The translations under genes and the position numbers were made by a program. The notes under the pieces are model-generated. The model saw nothing but the letters and a program-made list of their open reading frames with translations. It was not told where the DNA came from and ran no database searches. Of a stretch of 34,872 nt of DNA, positions 16,483 to 24,699 are shown one piece after another (position 1 is the stretch's first letter; the number at the start of each line of letters is the position of its first letter). The DNA comes from Actinomadura soli (GTDB taxonomy: Bacteria > Actinomycetota > Actinomycetes > Streptosporangiales > Streptosporangiaceae), in assembly GCF_005889715.1 (NCBI RefSeq), contig NZ_VCKW01000066.1, forward strand, positions 1 through 34,872. The letters run 5' to 3'.

Positions 16483-17538
16483 GTGAACCGTGGATCGCAC
16501 GTCAGACGCGTGATGACCCCACTGGTGAGTGCCGCGGCGCTGATCACGCTCCCCGTGCTCGGGACCGTTCCCGCAACGGCCCAGACCAGCCCCGCCGGGA
16601 CCGTCCGGCTCGCGCACCTCCCGCAGCAGGCGCTGGCCGATCAGCTGACCGGCCGGCTCGGCGCCGAGCACGCGGGCTCCTACGTCGACGGCGCCGGAAA
16701 CCTCGTCGTCAACGTCACCAGCGCGGCCGCCGCCGAGCGGGTCCGCGCGGCGGGAGTCCAGGCCCGCGTCGTCGAGCACGGCATCAAGCCGCTGACCGCT
16801 GCCAAGACCGCGCTCGACCGGCTCGCCGGGACCGCCGGTACGACCGGCCTGTCCTGGGGCGTCGACGTCATGAAGAACGCCGTGGTCGTCAGCGTGCCGA
16901 AGGCGGACAACGACGCCGCCACCCAGGCGTTCGTCAAGCGCGCACGCGGGCTCGGCCAGACCGTCCAGATCAGGCGCGTCCCCGCGGCGCCGCGGCTGCA
17001 CCTCGGCCCCGGCGACGCCATCACCACCGGCGGCTCGCGCTGCTCGGTCTCGGCGATCGGCGTGGTGGGCGGCAGCACCGAGTACGTCGTCACCGCCGGG
17101 CACTGCACCAACATCGGCGCCACCTGGTCGGCGGGCGGCCAGACCGTCGGCACCCGGGAGATCAGCAGGTTCCCGGGCGACGACTACGGCACGATCCGCA
17201 GCGCCGGGCAGGTCCAGCTGAACAACGCCCAGCTCACCGAGGTCGGACGTCCGGCGGCGGGAACCCAGATCCAGAAGAAGGGGTCCACGACCGGCACGAC
17301 CAGCGGGCGGCTCGTCGGCTACGACCGGACGGTGAACTACCAGGAAGGCGCCGTCCGCCAGATGATCGAGACCACCGCCTGCAGCCAGCCGGGCGACAGC
17401 GGCGGCTCGCTGCAGGCCGGCAACATCGCCGTCGGGATCACCTCCGGCGGCACCTCCGGCGGCTGCGGAGCCAACTTCCAGTCGTTCTTCCAGCCGCTGG
17501 ACGAGGCGTTGCAGGCTCAGGGCGCCACCCTGAAGTGA
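16483..17538 (+). CDS. Secreted streptogrisin/alpha-lytic-type serine protease (S1 family)
   Basis: A 351-residue secreted protease precursor. A signal peptide (1-33) has a basic start (NRGSHVRR), a hydrophobic core and ATA before the likely cut. A pro-region (about 34-178) follows, like the folding pro-domains of alpha-lytic and streptogrisin proteases. The mature chymotrypsin-fold domain (from about 180) shows the triad: TAGHC with His207, DDYG with Asp234 (or 233) and GDSGGS with Ser306. Four Cys at 187/208 and 300/328 match two family disulfides. The GTG at 16483 is chosen for its AGAGGTGG and because the signal peptide starts there. It likely degrades external protein; the specificity is unknown. 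Confidence 0.93.
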   Translation: MNRGSHVRRVMTPLVSAAALITLPVLGTVPATAQTSPAGTVRLAHLPQQALADQLTGRLGAEHAGSYVDGAGNLVVNVTSAAAAERVRAAGVQARVVEHGIKPLTAAKTALDRLAGTAGTTGLSWGVDVMKNAVVVSVPKADNDAATQAFVKRARGLGQTVQIRRVPAAPRLHLGPGDAITTGGSRCSVSAIGVVGGSTEYVVTAGHCTNIGATWSAGGQTVGTREISRFPGDDYGTIRSAGQVQLNNAQLTEVGRPAAGTQIQKKGSTTGTTSGRLVGYDRTVNYQEGAVRQMIETTACSQPGDSGGSLQAGNIAVGITSGGTSGGCGANFQSFFQPLDEALQAQGATLK

Positions 17539-17558
17539 TCTGAGAATTCCGCTCGCGC

Positions 17559-17589
17559 GGGGCTCCCGGTTCGGTCCGCCGGGAGCCCC
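17559..17589. terminator. Bidirectional terminator between protease and MerR gene
   Basis: GGGGCTCCCGG (17559-17569) and its exact reverse complement (17579-17589) form an 11-bp stem with a 9-base loop, 20 bases after the protease stop and 9 bases from the stop of the convergent MerR gene. It can serve both genes. Confidence 0.75.
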
Positions 17590-17598
17590 GTCCCGCTT

Positions 17599-18003
17599 TC
17601 ATGGGCCGCCCGTCACGGTGGTGCCGGGCGCGTCCCGGCCGGTGAGGCCGACCTGGGCGGCCAGGCGGTCGCGCAGGCGGGTGAGGCGGGCGATCTCCGC
17701 GTCGAGCGCGTCGAGGCGGCGGCGCGCGATCCCGGAGCCCTGCCCGCACGCCGTGCCGCCGGGTGACGGCGGCGCGCCGTCGTCCAGGAGGTGGAGCATG
17801 CCGGCGCAGCCGCGCAGGTCCTCGACGGTCAGGCCGACCGACAGCAGCCGGCGGATGGTCCGCACCCGCGCCACCTCGCGCGGGCCGTACCGGCGCTGCC
17901 CGCCGGACGTCCGGGACGGCGGCGGCAGCAGGCCGCGCTGCTCGTAGAACCGCAGGGCCCGCGGGGTGGTCCCGGCCGCCGCGGCGGCGTCGCTGATCCG
18001 CAT
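17599..18003 (-). CDS. MerR-family transcriptional regulator
   Basis: A 134-residue MerR regulator. The N-terminal winged helix (about 2-70) has RALRFYEQRGLLPPP, the family signature, then GGQRRYG in the wing. A C-terminal coiled-coil dimer helix (about 91-118) follows. Two Cys, 66 and 86, lie between DNA-binding and coiled-coil parts and could act as a thiol or metal sensor, though this is only a possibility. MerR proteins bind between widely spaced -35 and -10 boxes; a fitting site (19112-19144) stands before the oxidoreductase gene, which precedes this gene by 47 bp on the same strand. The pair thus looks self-regulated. Confidence 0.92.
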   Translation of the reverse strand: MRISDAAAAAGTTPRALRFYEQRGLLPPPSRTSGGQRRYGPREVARVRTIRRLLSVGLTVEDLRGCAGMLHLLDDGAPPSPGGTACGQGSGIARRRLDALDAEIARLTRLRDRLAAQVGLTGRDAPGTTVTGGP

Positions 18004-18050
18004 CGGTGCTCCGTCCTGACGACCGGCACCGGGCGGCTGGTGCCCGGCGC

Positions 18051-19064
18051 CTACAGTTCGACGATGACGGTGCCGAGGTGGCGTCCGCCGATCATCTCGT
18101 GCAACGCGCGCGGGGCGTTCTCGATGCCCGTGACCCGCACATGCGGGAACGTGACCTCGCCGGAGCGCAGCCAGCCGCCGAACCGCCCGGCCCACTCGGG
18201 GTCGGCCGCCGGACCGGCGGAACTGCCGAAGCCGCGCATCTCGATGCCCTTGACGATCAGCTGGAAGGTGTCGATCTCGACCGGGGCGGTGGTGCCGGCG
18301 AGGTCCGGCGACAGCTGCCCGGCCAGCGTGCCGACGATGGCGAACCGCGCGCCAGGACGGGCGGCGGCGATCGCGGCCTGGAGCTGTTCGCCGCCGACGT
18401 TGTCCACGAGGACGTCGATGCCGTCCGGCGCGGCCTCCGCGAGCTGGTCGGCGATGGGCCGCGTCCCGCGGAGCACGGCCGCGTCGTAGCCGAGCTCGCT
18501 CACCAGCCGCTTCGCCTTGTCCGGCGAGCCGGTGCTGCCGATCACGCGTCCCGCGCCGAGCGCCCGGGCGATCTGCCCCGCCAGCGACCCGATCCCGCCC
18601 GCGCCGCCGGACACGAACACGGTGTCGCCGGGACGCAGCCGCGCGTCCCGCGTCAGGGCCGTGTACGCGATCGCCGCCTGCCCCAGGTGGGCCGCGGGGT
18701 CGGGCAGCGTGCCGTCCAGCGGCGACCACCGGCCGGCGGGGACGGCGGCGTACTCGCGCCAGCCGAGCCAGTGCTGGACGAGATCGCCCGGTCGCACGCC
18801 CGCGTCCGGCGGCGCCGAGACGACCTCGCCGATCGCCTTCCCGTACAGCGTGTCGCCCGGGCGCAGGCCGGGGAACGGCGCGCCCTTCACGCTGCCGCCG
18901 ATCAGGGTGCGCAACGCCGGGAAGACGTGGAAGAAGCGGTTCCTGACCAGCACTTCGCCGTCCCCGGGGACCGGCATCGGCACCTGGACGACGGCGAAGT
19001 GCTCCGGTTCGGGCAGCCCCTCGGGCCGGACGGCGAGCCGAACCTCGCGAGATGTACCGGGCAT
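18051..19064 (-). CDS. Zinc-free NADP-dependent oxidoreductase (MDR family, CurA/PTGR-like)
   Basis: A 337-residue medium-chain reductase of the zinc-independent group that reduces activated double bonds of enones and similar electrophiles with NADPH. The N-terminal GroES-like half contains GDTLYGKAIGEV, and the Rossmann half has VSGGAGGIGSLAGQIARALG (151-170). The Cys/His zinc ligands of alcohol dehydrogenases are missing. The order PGTSREVRLAVRPEGLPEPEHF at the start resembles the CurA/YncB group. It is the first gene of a two-gene unit with the MerR regulator and sits behind a MerR-type promoter, which suggests induction by a reactive compound that it then reduces; the inducer is unknown. 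Confidence 0.92.
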   Translation of the reverse strand: MPGTSREVRLAVRPEGLPEPEHFAVVQVPMPVPGDGEVLVRNRFFHVFPALRTLIGGSVKGAPFPGLRPGDTLYGKAIGEVVSAPPDAGVRPGDLVQHWLGWREYAAVPAGRWSPLDGTLPDPAAHLGQAAIAYTALTRDARLRPGDTVFVSGGAGGIGSLAGQIARALGAGRVIGSTGSPDKAKRLVSELGYDAAVLRGTRPIADQLAEAAPDGIDVLVDNVGGEQLQAAIAAARPGARFAIVGTLAGQLSPDLAGTTAPVEIDTFQLIVKGIEMRGFGSSAGPAADPEWAGRFGGWLRSGEVTFPHVRVTGIENAPRALHEMIGGRHLGTVIVEL

Positions 19065-19111
19065 TCTGGACGCTCCTCAACGCGTAGACCGCTGGACCGC
19101 ACGACCTCGCG

Positions 19112-19144
19112 ACGCTAACCCTTGACCCGTACGTCAGAGTCAAG
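19112..19144 (-). promoter_or_regulatory. MerR-type promoter with operator dyad
   Basis: On the minus strand TTGACT (19138-19143) is a -35 box and TAGCGT (19112-19117) a -10 box, 20 bp apart (19 bp if TTAGCG is used). Such a long spacer is the hallmark of MerR-controlled promoters. It is filled by a dyad, CTTGACCC (19121-19128) against GAGTCAAG (19137-19144), seven of eight positions symmetric. It lies about 50 bp before the oxidoreductase start and is the likely target of the MerR protein at 17599. Confidence 0.7.
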
Positions 19145-19168
19145 CCCGGAATGCCCGGTGCGCGGGCG

Positions 19169-19603
19169 TCAGCTTGGGGCGATGAACTGGTGGTCGGTGC
19201 GGATGCGGCCGTCGTCGTCCAGGGAAAGGACGTCGAGGCCGCTCCCGAGGGCCTCGCGGGTGCGGGTGGACAGCATCGTCCATCGGAGGGCCACCACATT
19301 GGGCAGGAGGACGGACGGTTCCCCGGCGGCCTCGAAGACGTGGTCGCCGGACGCGATGAACATGTCGTAGGCGCGTGTCACTCTGGCGTCCAAGGCATCG
19401 TGGCCGCGGGCCTCCAGCGGCGGGACGGGAAACGCGAGCGACGCGGCGGCCTCCCGCATCTCCTGCGGCGGGTCGACCAGGACATGGACGCCGTCGCGCG
19501 CCCACAGCCGGCGGACGAGCGCGCTCCGCGCCGCCGGGTCGGGCTCGTTCCACTGGGCGACGAAACCGTCGGCCAGACGCTTCGCATCAAGTGGGTTGCT
19601 CAT
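19169..19603 (-). CDS. SnoaL-like/NTF2-fold protein
   Basis: A 144-residue cytoplasmic protein whose pattern (an N-terminal helix with FVAQWNEPDP, ARDGVHVLVDPPQEM, and a C-terminal VVALRWTMLST...GLDVLSLDDDGRIRTDHQF strand pattern) fits the cone-shaped NTF2-like fold of SnoaL and related small-molecule enzymes. The substrate is unknown. The ATG at 19603 is chosen because homologues of this fold start near it; the frame is open to 19804 only as antisense of the next gene. It is divergent from the XRE regulator, 87 bp away, with a perfect inverted repeat in between, so it is probably that regulator's target. Confidence 0.8.
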   Translation of the reverse strand: MSNPLDAKRLADGFVAQWNEPDPAARSALVRRLWARDGVHVLVDPPQEMREAAASLAFPVPPLEARGHDALDARVTRAYDMFIASGDHVFEAAGEPSVLLPNVVALRWTMLSTRTREALGSGLDVLSLDDDGRIRTDHQFIAPS

Positions 19604-19633
19604 GCACAGCAGTGTTGGGCGATGGCGGTTCGT

Positions 19634-19661
19634 CCCGCGATTCCCCGCAGGGAATCGCGGG
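19634..19661. promoter_or_regulatory. Perfect inverted repeat, operator candidate for the XRE regulator
   Basis: CCCGCGATTCCC (19634-19645) and its exact reverse complement (19650-19661) flank CGCA. The 28-bp element lies in the 87-bp divergent spacer between the SnoaL-like gene and the XRE regulator, 29 bp before the latter. Both its place and perfect symmetry suggest a dimeric repressor site controlling both genes. Confidence 0.65.
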
Positions 19662-19690
19662 CAGTGCGGCGTCGAGGATGGAATGGAGGC

Positions 19691-20485
19691 ATGACGGTGC
19701 TGGCGGGGCCCGGCCACTTCGGCCATGAGCTGCGGCGATGGCGGACGCGACGCCGCGTCAGCCAGCTCGACCTGGCGATCAGGGCCGACACGACCCAGCG
19801 TCATCTGAGCTTCCTCGAACGGGGGCGCTCACGGCCCGGCCGCGCCATGGTGGTGCGGCTCGCCGAGGCCCTGGGGCTGTCCTTGCGGGAGCGGAACGAG
19901 CTGCTGCTCGCCGGGGGCTACGCGCCGGTCTACGCCGAGACGAGCCTCGACGCCCCCGAACTCGGGCCGGTGCGCGAGGCGCTCGGCCGCATCCTCGACG
20001 GGCATCTGCCGTACCCGGCGGTCGTCGTCCGGCCGTACGGGGAGCTGGTCGCGGCGAACGCGGCGTTCGGAGTCCTCACCCAGGGCGCGGCGCCCGCGCT
20101 GCTGGAACCGCCGGTCAACGTGCTGCGCCTCGCCCTCCATCCGGACGGGATGGCGCGCAGGGTCGTGAACCTGGTCGAGTGGGGCCGCCACATCACCGGC
20201 AGCCTGCGCGACCGGGCCCGGCGGAGCCCCGACCCGGCGCTGGACGCGTTCATCGCCGAACTGGACGGCTACGTGCCCGACGTGGAGCCGTCCGCCGACC
20301 ATCTCGGCTTCGCCGTGCCGCTGCGGCTGCGGGCCGGGGAGGGCGCGGCTTCGCCCGAACTGCGCCTCATCACGACGCTGACGTCGTTCGCGACGGCCGT
20401 GGACGTCACGCTCGCCGAACTGCGCCTCGAAGCGTTCCTGCCCGCCGACGAGGAAACGGCGCGGATTCTCGCCCAGCGGAGTTGA
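19691..20485 (+). CDS. XRE-family regulator with MmyB-like ligand-binding domain
   Basis: A 264-residue transcription regulator. An N-terminal helix-turn-helix (about 11-67) contains LRRWRTRRRVSQLDLA and RHLSFLERGRSRPGR. The rest (about 95-255) fits the MmyB-like ligand-binding domain, with PYPAVVVRPYGELVAANAAF and the WGRHITGSLRDR helix, thought to bind a hydrophobic small molecule. Proteins of this kind usually control a divergent redox or small-molecule enzyme. The start is uncertain: GGAGG is only one base before the ATG at 19691 but seven before the in-frame GTG at 19697, so the protein may begin two codons later. Confidence 0.9.
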   Translation: MTVLAGPGHFGHELRRWRTRRRVSQLDLAIRADTTQRHLSFLERGRSRPGRAMVVRLAEALGLSLRERNELLLAGGYAPVYAETSLDAPELGPVREALGRILDGHLPYPAVVVRPYGELVAANAAFGVLTQGAAPALLEPPVNVLRLALHPDGMARRVVNLVEWGRHITGSLRDRARRSPDPALDAFIAELDGYVPDVEPSADHLGFAVPLRLRAGEGAASPELRLITTLTSFATAVDVTLAELRLEAFLPADEETARILAQRS

Positions 20486-20535
20486 CCCGTCCGATCGCCG
20501 ATGCGCCGCCTCGGGGGTGGTTCAGGTGGGCGGGG

Positions 20536-22329
20536 TCAGCGGATGGGGGCCAGGAACTGGAGCGTGGCGGCGGCGTCCGCGAGGATGTGGCGCGGGTCGT
20601 CCTCGCCGGAGTCGGGGCCGGTCGTCCAGCCGCTCTCGTCCAGGCGGGCCACGGCGGCCGTGAACTCCTTGTGCAGGTGGGGCGGGAGGCAGTCGATGTG
20701 GGCCTCCAGATTCTGGACGATGGAGAGGATCTCCCACCGGACGTCGGGCCCGGCGAGCTCCTCCAGCAGCCGTTCCAGGGCGCCGGGCCAGTCCGTCTTG
20801 ACGGCCCACGTCAGCGCGTGCGCGCGGATGACCGGATCGGGATCGTCGAGAAGCCGGACGAGGGCCTCGACGATCAGGTCGTCGGCGTCGCCGGGCCGGT
20901 CGGCCTCGCCCATGCTCGCCAGCCCGAGGGCGGCGTCCGCGCGGACGGCGGGATCCGGGTCCTGGTCGATGAGGCGGATCAGCCGCACCGCGATCCGGCC
21001 GGCGACGGCGTTGCCCGGCAGGGTGCTCGACGTCGCCGCCGTGGCCCTGACCTTGGCGTTCTCGTGTTCGAGCAGATCCAGGACGACCTCGTCCACGCGG
21101 TCGGCGGCCGGGTCGAGCAGGCCGCGCGACGCGAGCCCGGAATAGGTGCGCAGCATCGCCGCCAGGACGATCGGGTCGTCCGGACGGCGGGCGCGCAGGT
21201 CCGCCATCGCGGCGCGGATCCGGCGCGACCGTCCGGCGTGGCCGAAGGACACCAGGATCGCCAGCGCCTCGACGCCCAGCGCGTCGGGGCCGGGCGCCTC
21301 GACGCCGGGCGCGTCGGTGCCCAGCGCGAGCGCCTCGTCGACGGCGATGTTGACGGCGTGGCGGTCGGTCCAGGCGGGCGCCGACACGTCCGGGACCAAC
21401 CGGAAGAGGAGCTCCTCGCGTCCGTCACTGCCGGGCGGAAGGCTGCGGGCACGCTGGAGCAGGTCGCGGACGGTGGCGCGATGGCCCGGCGCGTCCCAGC
21501 CCGGGGCGGGTGCGTACCGGCGCATCGACCCGTTGACCGCGTCGATGAACATGCCCATGACCTGCGCGCGAATCTGGTGGTCGGGCCAATCCAGGCCGCG
21601 CAGGCTCGCGAGGCGTTCCCGGAGTTCGTCGTGAAGATCGTCCGACAGGGCGGGGTCCGGTCCGTCCCCCGGGTCGGGGCCGCCGAGCAAGATCGCTCTT
21701 GCGCGGTTCCACGCGTGGACGGCCTGGCCGGGGTCGTCCAGATGGGCGGCGAACAGCGCGGTGATCACCTCCGCGGCGGACGGATCGCGGCAGATGGTGT
21801 GCGCGAGCCCGGTGGCGGCGGCGGTCGCGACCTCCGGCCGCGGATCCTCGTCCAGCAGCGCGAGGAGCGCGCTGATCACCGGGACGGGGTCGTGCGCCGC
21901 GGCGGCGGACGTGGCGGCCGCGGCCCGGACCCGGCCGTCCTCGTGGCGGAACATCGCCCTCAGAAGGTCCGCGGGGTCCTGGTCCTGAGCGACCATCGCG
22001 CTCGCGTGGACGGGCAGCGCCGCGGCCAGTATCTCGGCGTCCCGCTGGCCGGGACCGCACAGGACGCCCGTGACCTGCCCGATCTCCGGCCACCGGTCGC
22101 GCGGAACGAGCGGCGCCGGCACGGTCGCCAGCGCCTGGAGACCGACCACCGCGTCGTCCGGCCGTCCGCCGCGGCAGAAAACGAGCGCCTGCTCGACGAC
22201 GATCTTGGCGTCGAGGCGGACGATCTCGTCCAGCGCCGCGATTCGTGGCAGCGAGCCCGCCGGGTGGGCGCGGGCCCGGCCGAGCACTTCGGAGACCTCC
22301 GCTTCACGTCTGGCTTTGCGACCGAACAC
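20536..22329 (-). CDS. HEAT-repeat protein of unknown role
   Basis: A 597-residue, Ala/Arg/Asp/Leu-rich cytoplasmic protein made of many helical pairs of the HEAT/armadillo kind, such as DGRVRAAAATSAAAAHD, PRPEVATAAATGLAH, NAKVRATAATSS, DPAVRADAALGLASM and DPVIRAHALTWAVK. Such solenoids bind other proteins; no catalytic motif is visible. The GTG at 22329 is chosen because GAGGAG stands six bases upstream (first residues MFGRKARREAEV); a GTG at 22359 lies inside a small hairpin (22344-22359). It is convergent with the XRE gene and no partner gene is obvious, so its function is unknown. Confidence 0.8.
   Translation of the reverse strand: MFGRKARREAEVSEVLGRARAHPAGSLPRIAALDEIVRLDAKIVVEQALVFCRGGRPDDAVVGLQALATVPAPLVPRDRWPEIGQVTGVLCGPGQRDAEILAAALPVHASAMVAQDQDPADLLRAMFRHEDGRVRAAAATSAAAAHDPVPVISALLALLDEDPRPEVATAAATGLAHTICRDPSAAEVITALFAAHLDDPGQAVHAWNRARAILLGGPDPGDGPDPALSDDLHDELRERLASLRGLDWPDHQIRAQVMGMFIDAVNGSMRRYAPAPGWDAPGHRATVRDLLQRARSLPPGSDGREELLFRLVPDVSAPAWTDRHAVNIAVDEALALGTDAPGVEAPGPDALGVEALAILVSFGHAGRSRRIRAAMADLRARRPDDPIVLAAMLRTYSGLASRGLLDPAADRVDEVVLDLLEHENAKVRATAATSSTLPGNAVAGRIAVRLIRLIDQDPDPAVRADAALGLASMGEADRPGDADDLIVEALVRLLDDPDPVIRAHALTWAVKTDWPGALERLLEELAGPDVRWEILSIVQNLEAHIDCLPPHLHKEFTAAVARLDESGWTTGPDSGEDDPRHILADAAATLQFLAPIR
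21264..21323. repeat. 30-bp tandem duplication inside the HEAT-repeat gene
   Basis: Two units of 30 bp (21264-21293 and 21294-21323) share 25 bases; both start GCGCCTCGACGCC. They encode a Val-Glu-Ala-Pro-Gly/Leu-Gly-like ten-residue duplication in a loop between helical repeats. A multiple of three keeps the frame, so this is a recent in-frame slip. Confidence 0.7.
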
Positions 22330-22528
22330 GCTCGACTCCTCAGGTGGGACTGCTCCCACTGTCCACCGTGGATCTTGGTATCTCCTTAGAAAGACGCTCG
22401 AGACGGGCCCGATGTGACATGCGCCAGATGAGAACCGCGCTCACCCTTTGCCATGCGGCTGGACGAGAACGACGCTCCCCTTTGCCCGGTGGCCGGGTGC
22501 GCCATAGGCGCAAGCGCGGGGACGGCGC

Positions 22529-23023
22529 TCAGCGGCGGGCGTTGAGGACTTCGCGGGCCACGGCGGCGCGTTCGGCCGCCTCCTCCTTCGCGGCCTTCCG
22601 CTCCGCCTCGATGCGGGCGTCATAGGTGGCGCGGGCGGCGGCGATCGCGTTCTGGTGCGCTTCCGTCCAGGTCACGAGCGAGCGGATGGTCTCGTGCAGG
22701 GTCGAGCCCAGGTCCGTGAGGGCGTAGTCCACGCGCGGCGGGACGGTCGGATGGACGGTGCGGCTGACGAGCCCGTCCCGCTCCAGGTGCCGCAGCGTCC
22801 GGGCGAGCATCCGCTGGCTGATGCCGTCGATCCGGCGGCGGAGTTCGGTGAACCGGAGCGACCGCTGGTCCAGCAGCGCGATGACGAGCAGCGACCACTT
22901 GTCCGCGATGCGGTCGAGGATCTGCCGGACCTCGCAGTCGTTGCGGGTGTCCCACTGCAGGACGTCCTCGTCGGCGGCGGTATCCCCGCAGTAACCAGGG
23001 GCCGCGAAAGTTCCGTCTTCCAT
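22529..23023 (-). CDS. HxlR-family transcriptional regulator
   Basis: A 164-residue winged-helix regulator of the HxlR/DUF24 family. The domain (about 28-125) contains CEVRQILDRIADKWSLLVI, FTELRRRIDGISQRMLARTLRHLERDGLV and the PRVDYALTDLG wing, all typical. Cys30 sits at the conserved N-terminal Cys position that senses thiol-reactive stress in some members. A long basic/acidic coiled tail (about 127-164) follows. It is divergent from an MFS exporter over a 102-bp spacer that contains two 18-bp direct repeats, and so likely controls that exporter and itself. Confidence 0.93.
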   Translation of the reverse strand: MEDGTFAAPGYCGDTAADEDVLQWDTRNDCEVRQILDRIADKWSLLVIALLDQRSLRFTELRRRIDGISQRMLARTLRHLERDGLVSRTVHPTVPPRVDYALTDLGSTLHETIRSLVTWTEAHQNAIAAARATYDARIEAERKAAKEEAAERAAVAREVLNARR

Positions 23024-23062
23024 GAGTCCCGATGGTGACTGAGGATGTGGCCGGTAACAAGA

Positions 23063-23099
23063 GGGAACCGGCCTCCCGTAGGGGAACCGGGCTCCCGTC
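23063..23099. promoter_or_regulatory. Paired 18-bp direct repeats, operator candidate for HxlR
   Basis: GGGAACCGGCCTCCCGTA (23063-23080) is repeated as GGGAACCGGGCTCCCGTC (23082-23099), 16 of 18 identical with a 19-bp period. They lie between the divergent HxlR and MFS starts, about 27 bp before the MFS ATG, and are probably regulator sites. Confidence 0.6.
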
Positions 23100-23125
23100 G
23101 GCTGAGTCGAGAGAGGAGCCCGCTC

Positions 23126-24613
23126 ATGTCCACACCCGCGGCCCGCATGGACGGACGCGCCTGGGCGTCGCTGTTCGTCCTGTGCGGCGCGGTCTTCCTG
23201 GAGGGAATCGACGTCGCGATGCTCAACGTCGCGCTTCCGTCGATCCGGGCGGACCTGGGCTTGTCGACCGGAATGCTCAGCGGCGTGATCAGCGCCTACG
23301 TCCTCGGCTACGGCGGGTTCATGCTGCTGGGCGGACGGGCCGCCGACCTGCTGGGCCGCCGCCGCGTCTTCCTCTTCTGGCTGGTGGTCTTCCTGGCGTT
23401 CTCCGGGCTCGGCGGGCTCGCCACCGAGGGCTGGATGCTGCTGCTCGCCCGGTTCGTCACCGGGGTCGCGTCGGCGTTCATGATGCCGGCGGGGCTCGCG
23501 CTGGTCACCGCCGCGTTCCCGGCCGGGCCCGCGCGCACGAAGGCCCTCGGCGTCTACGCGGGGACGGCGGCGGGCGGCTACACGCTCGGCCTCGTCGCCG
23601 GTGGGCTGCTGACCGCGATCGGCTGGCGCTGGGTGTTCTTCGCCCCGGTCATCATGGCGGCGCTGATCCTGATCGCCGCGATCCCCCTGATCAAGGAGCC
23701 GGACACCGCCGAATCCACCGCCGAAGTCCCCGCCGCGTCCTTTGCCGAAGGCTCCGCCGGGCGGTCGCGCGGCGGCTTCGATCTCGTGGGGGCGTTCAGC
23801 GTCACCGGTGCGATGCTGCTGCTCGCGTACGGGGTCGTCCGGCTGGAGCGGCCGTCCCACGGCGCCGCGCTCACCGCCTGCGCCTTCGCGGGCGGGCTGG
23901 TGCTGCTCGCCGCGTTCGTCGCGATCGAGCGGCGGGCCGCGAGCCCGCTGCTGCGCCTCGGCATCCTCCGGTCCGCCGCGCTCGTCCGGACGAACCTCAG
24001 CGCCGCGCTGTTCCTCGCCGCCTTCGCCGGATTCCAGTTCCTCATGACGCTGTACCTGCAGGAACTCCGCGGCTGGACGACCTGGCAGACCGGGCTGGCC
24101 ATGCTCGTCGTCGGCATCGACACCGTCCTCGCGCCGACGCTCACCCCGCGCCTCGTCGACCGTTTCGGCAACCTCCGCGTCCTGCTCGGCGGCCTCGTCC
24201 TCGCGGCCGTGGCGTACGGGCTGTTCCTGCCGGTCGGGCTCGACTGGGCCTACCTGCTCATGTTCCCGATCATCGCGCTGCTGGGGACGGCGTTCGCGCT
24301 CGCCTACGGGCCGCTGACGATGGCCGCCACCGAAGGCGTGGACGAGAGCGAGCACGGCACGGCGGGCGGCCTCTTCTACACCTCGATCCAGTTCGGCACC
24401 GCGCTCGGCCTTTCGGCGGTGACCGCCGTCCAGGTCGCGGCGCTCGGCGGCGGGACGTCCCCCGGCGCGGGCCTCGACGCCCTCCGGACCGCGCTGGCCG
24501 TCCCGTTCGCCGCGGCCCTCCTCGCGGCCCTGATCACGGCGTTCGGCCTCCGCGCCCGCGCCGCCGTCCGGACCGCCGACCCCGCGCCACAGCCCGTCAA
24601 GACCGCCCTCTAG
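23126..24613 (+). CDS. MFS drug-exporter-like transporter (DHA2 type)
   Basis: A 495-residue polytopic membrane transporter of the major facilitator superfamily, most like the 14-helix DHA2 proton antiporters. Visible are the motif-A loop LGGRAADLLGRRRVF between helices 2 and 3, LARFVTGVASAFMMPAGLALV, and IGWRWVFFAPV after helix 5. Members export antibiotics, dyes or metabolites. The ATG at 23126 has GAGAGGAG about eight bases upstream. It is divergent from an HxlR regulator, the usual layout of an inducible efflux system; the inducing compound is unknown. Confidence 0.93.
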   Translation: MSTPAARMDGRAWASLFVLCGAVFLEGIDVAMLNVALPSIRADLGLSTGMLSGVISAYVLGYGGFMLLGGRAADLLGRRRVFLFWLVVFLAFSGLGGLATEGWMLLLARFVTGVASAFMMPAGLALVTAAFPAGPARTKALGVYAGTAAGGYTLGLVAGGLLTAIGWRWVFFAPVIMAALILIAAIPLIKEPDTAESTAEVPAASFAEGSAGRSRGGFDLVGAFSVTGAMLLLAYGVVRLERPSHGAALTACAFAGGLVLLAAFVAIERRAASPLLRLGILRSAALVRTNLSAALFLAAFAGFQFLMTLYLQELRGWTTWQTGLAMLVVGIDTVLAPTLTPRLVDRFGNLRVLLGGLVLAAVAYGLFLPVGLDWAYLLMFPIIALLGTAFALAYGPLTMAATEGVDESEHGTAGGLFYTSIQFGTALGLSAVTAVQVAALGGGTSPGAGLDALRTALAVPFAAALLAALITAFGLRARAAVRTADPAPQPVKTAL

Positions 24614-24623
24614 GAGGCCGGCC

Positions 24624-24654
24624 GCCCGGCGGTTTGCCTCGCGCTCCGCCGGGC
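24624..24654 (+). terminator. Terminator after the MFS gene
   Basis: GCCCGGCGG (24624-24632) and its exact reverse complement (24646-24654) form a 9-bp stem with a 13-base loop, 10 bases after the stop. Confidence 0.55.
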
Positions 24655-24699
24655 ACGCAGCGATAGTTACCCGGCCGTAATTCATTCCGTGTCGCTGGG

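Noticed and set aside
23032..24666. A 544-codon frame overlapping the MFS transporter
   Set aside because: A +1 shadow of the transporter, Arg/Pro-rich; the transporter frame carries MFS motifs and a ribosome binding site.
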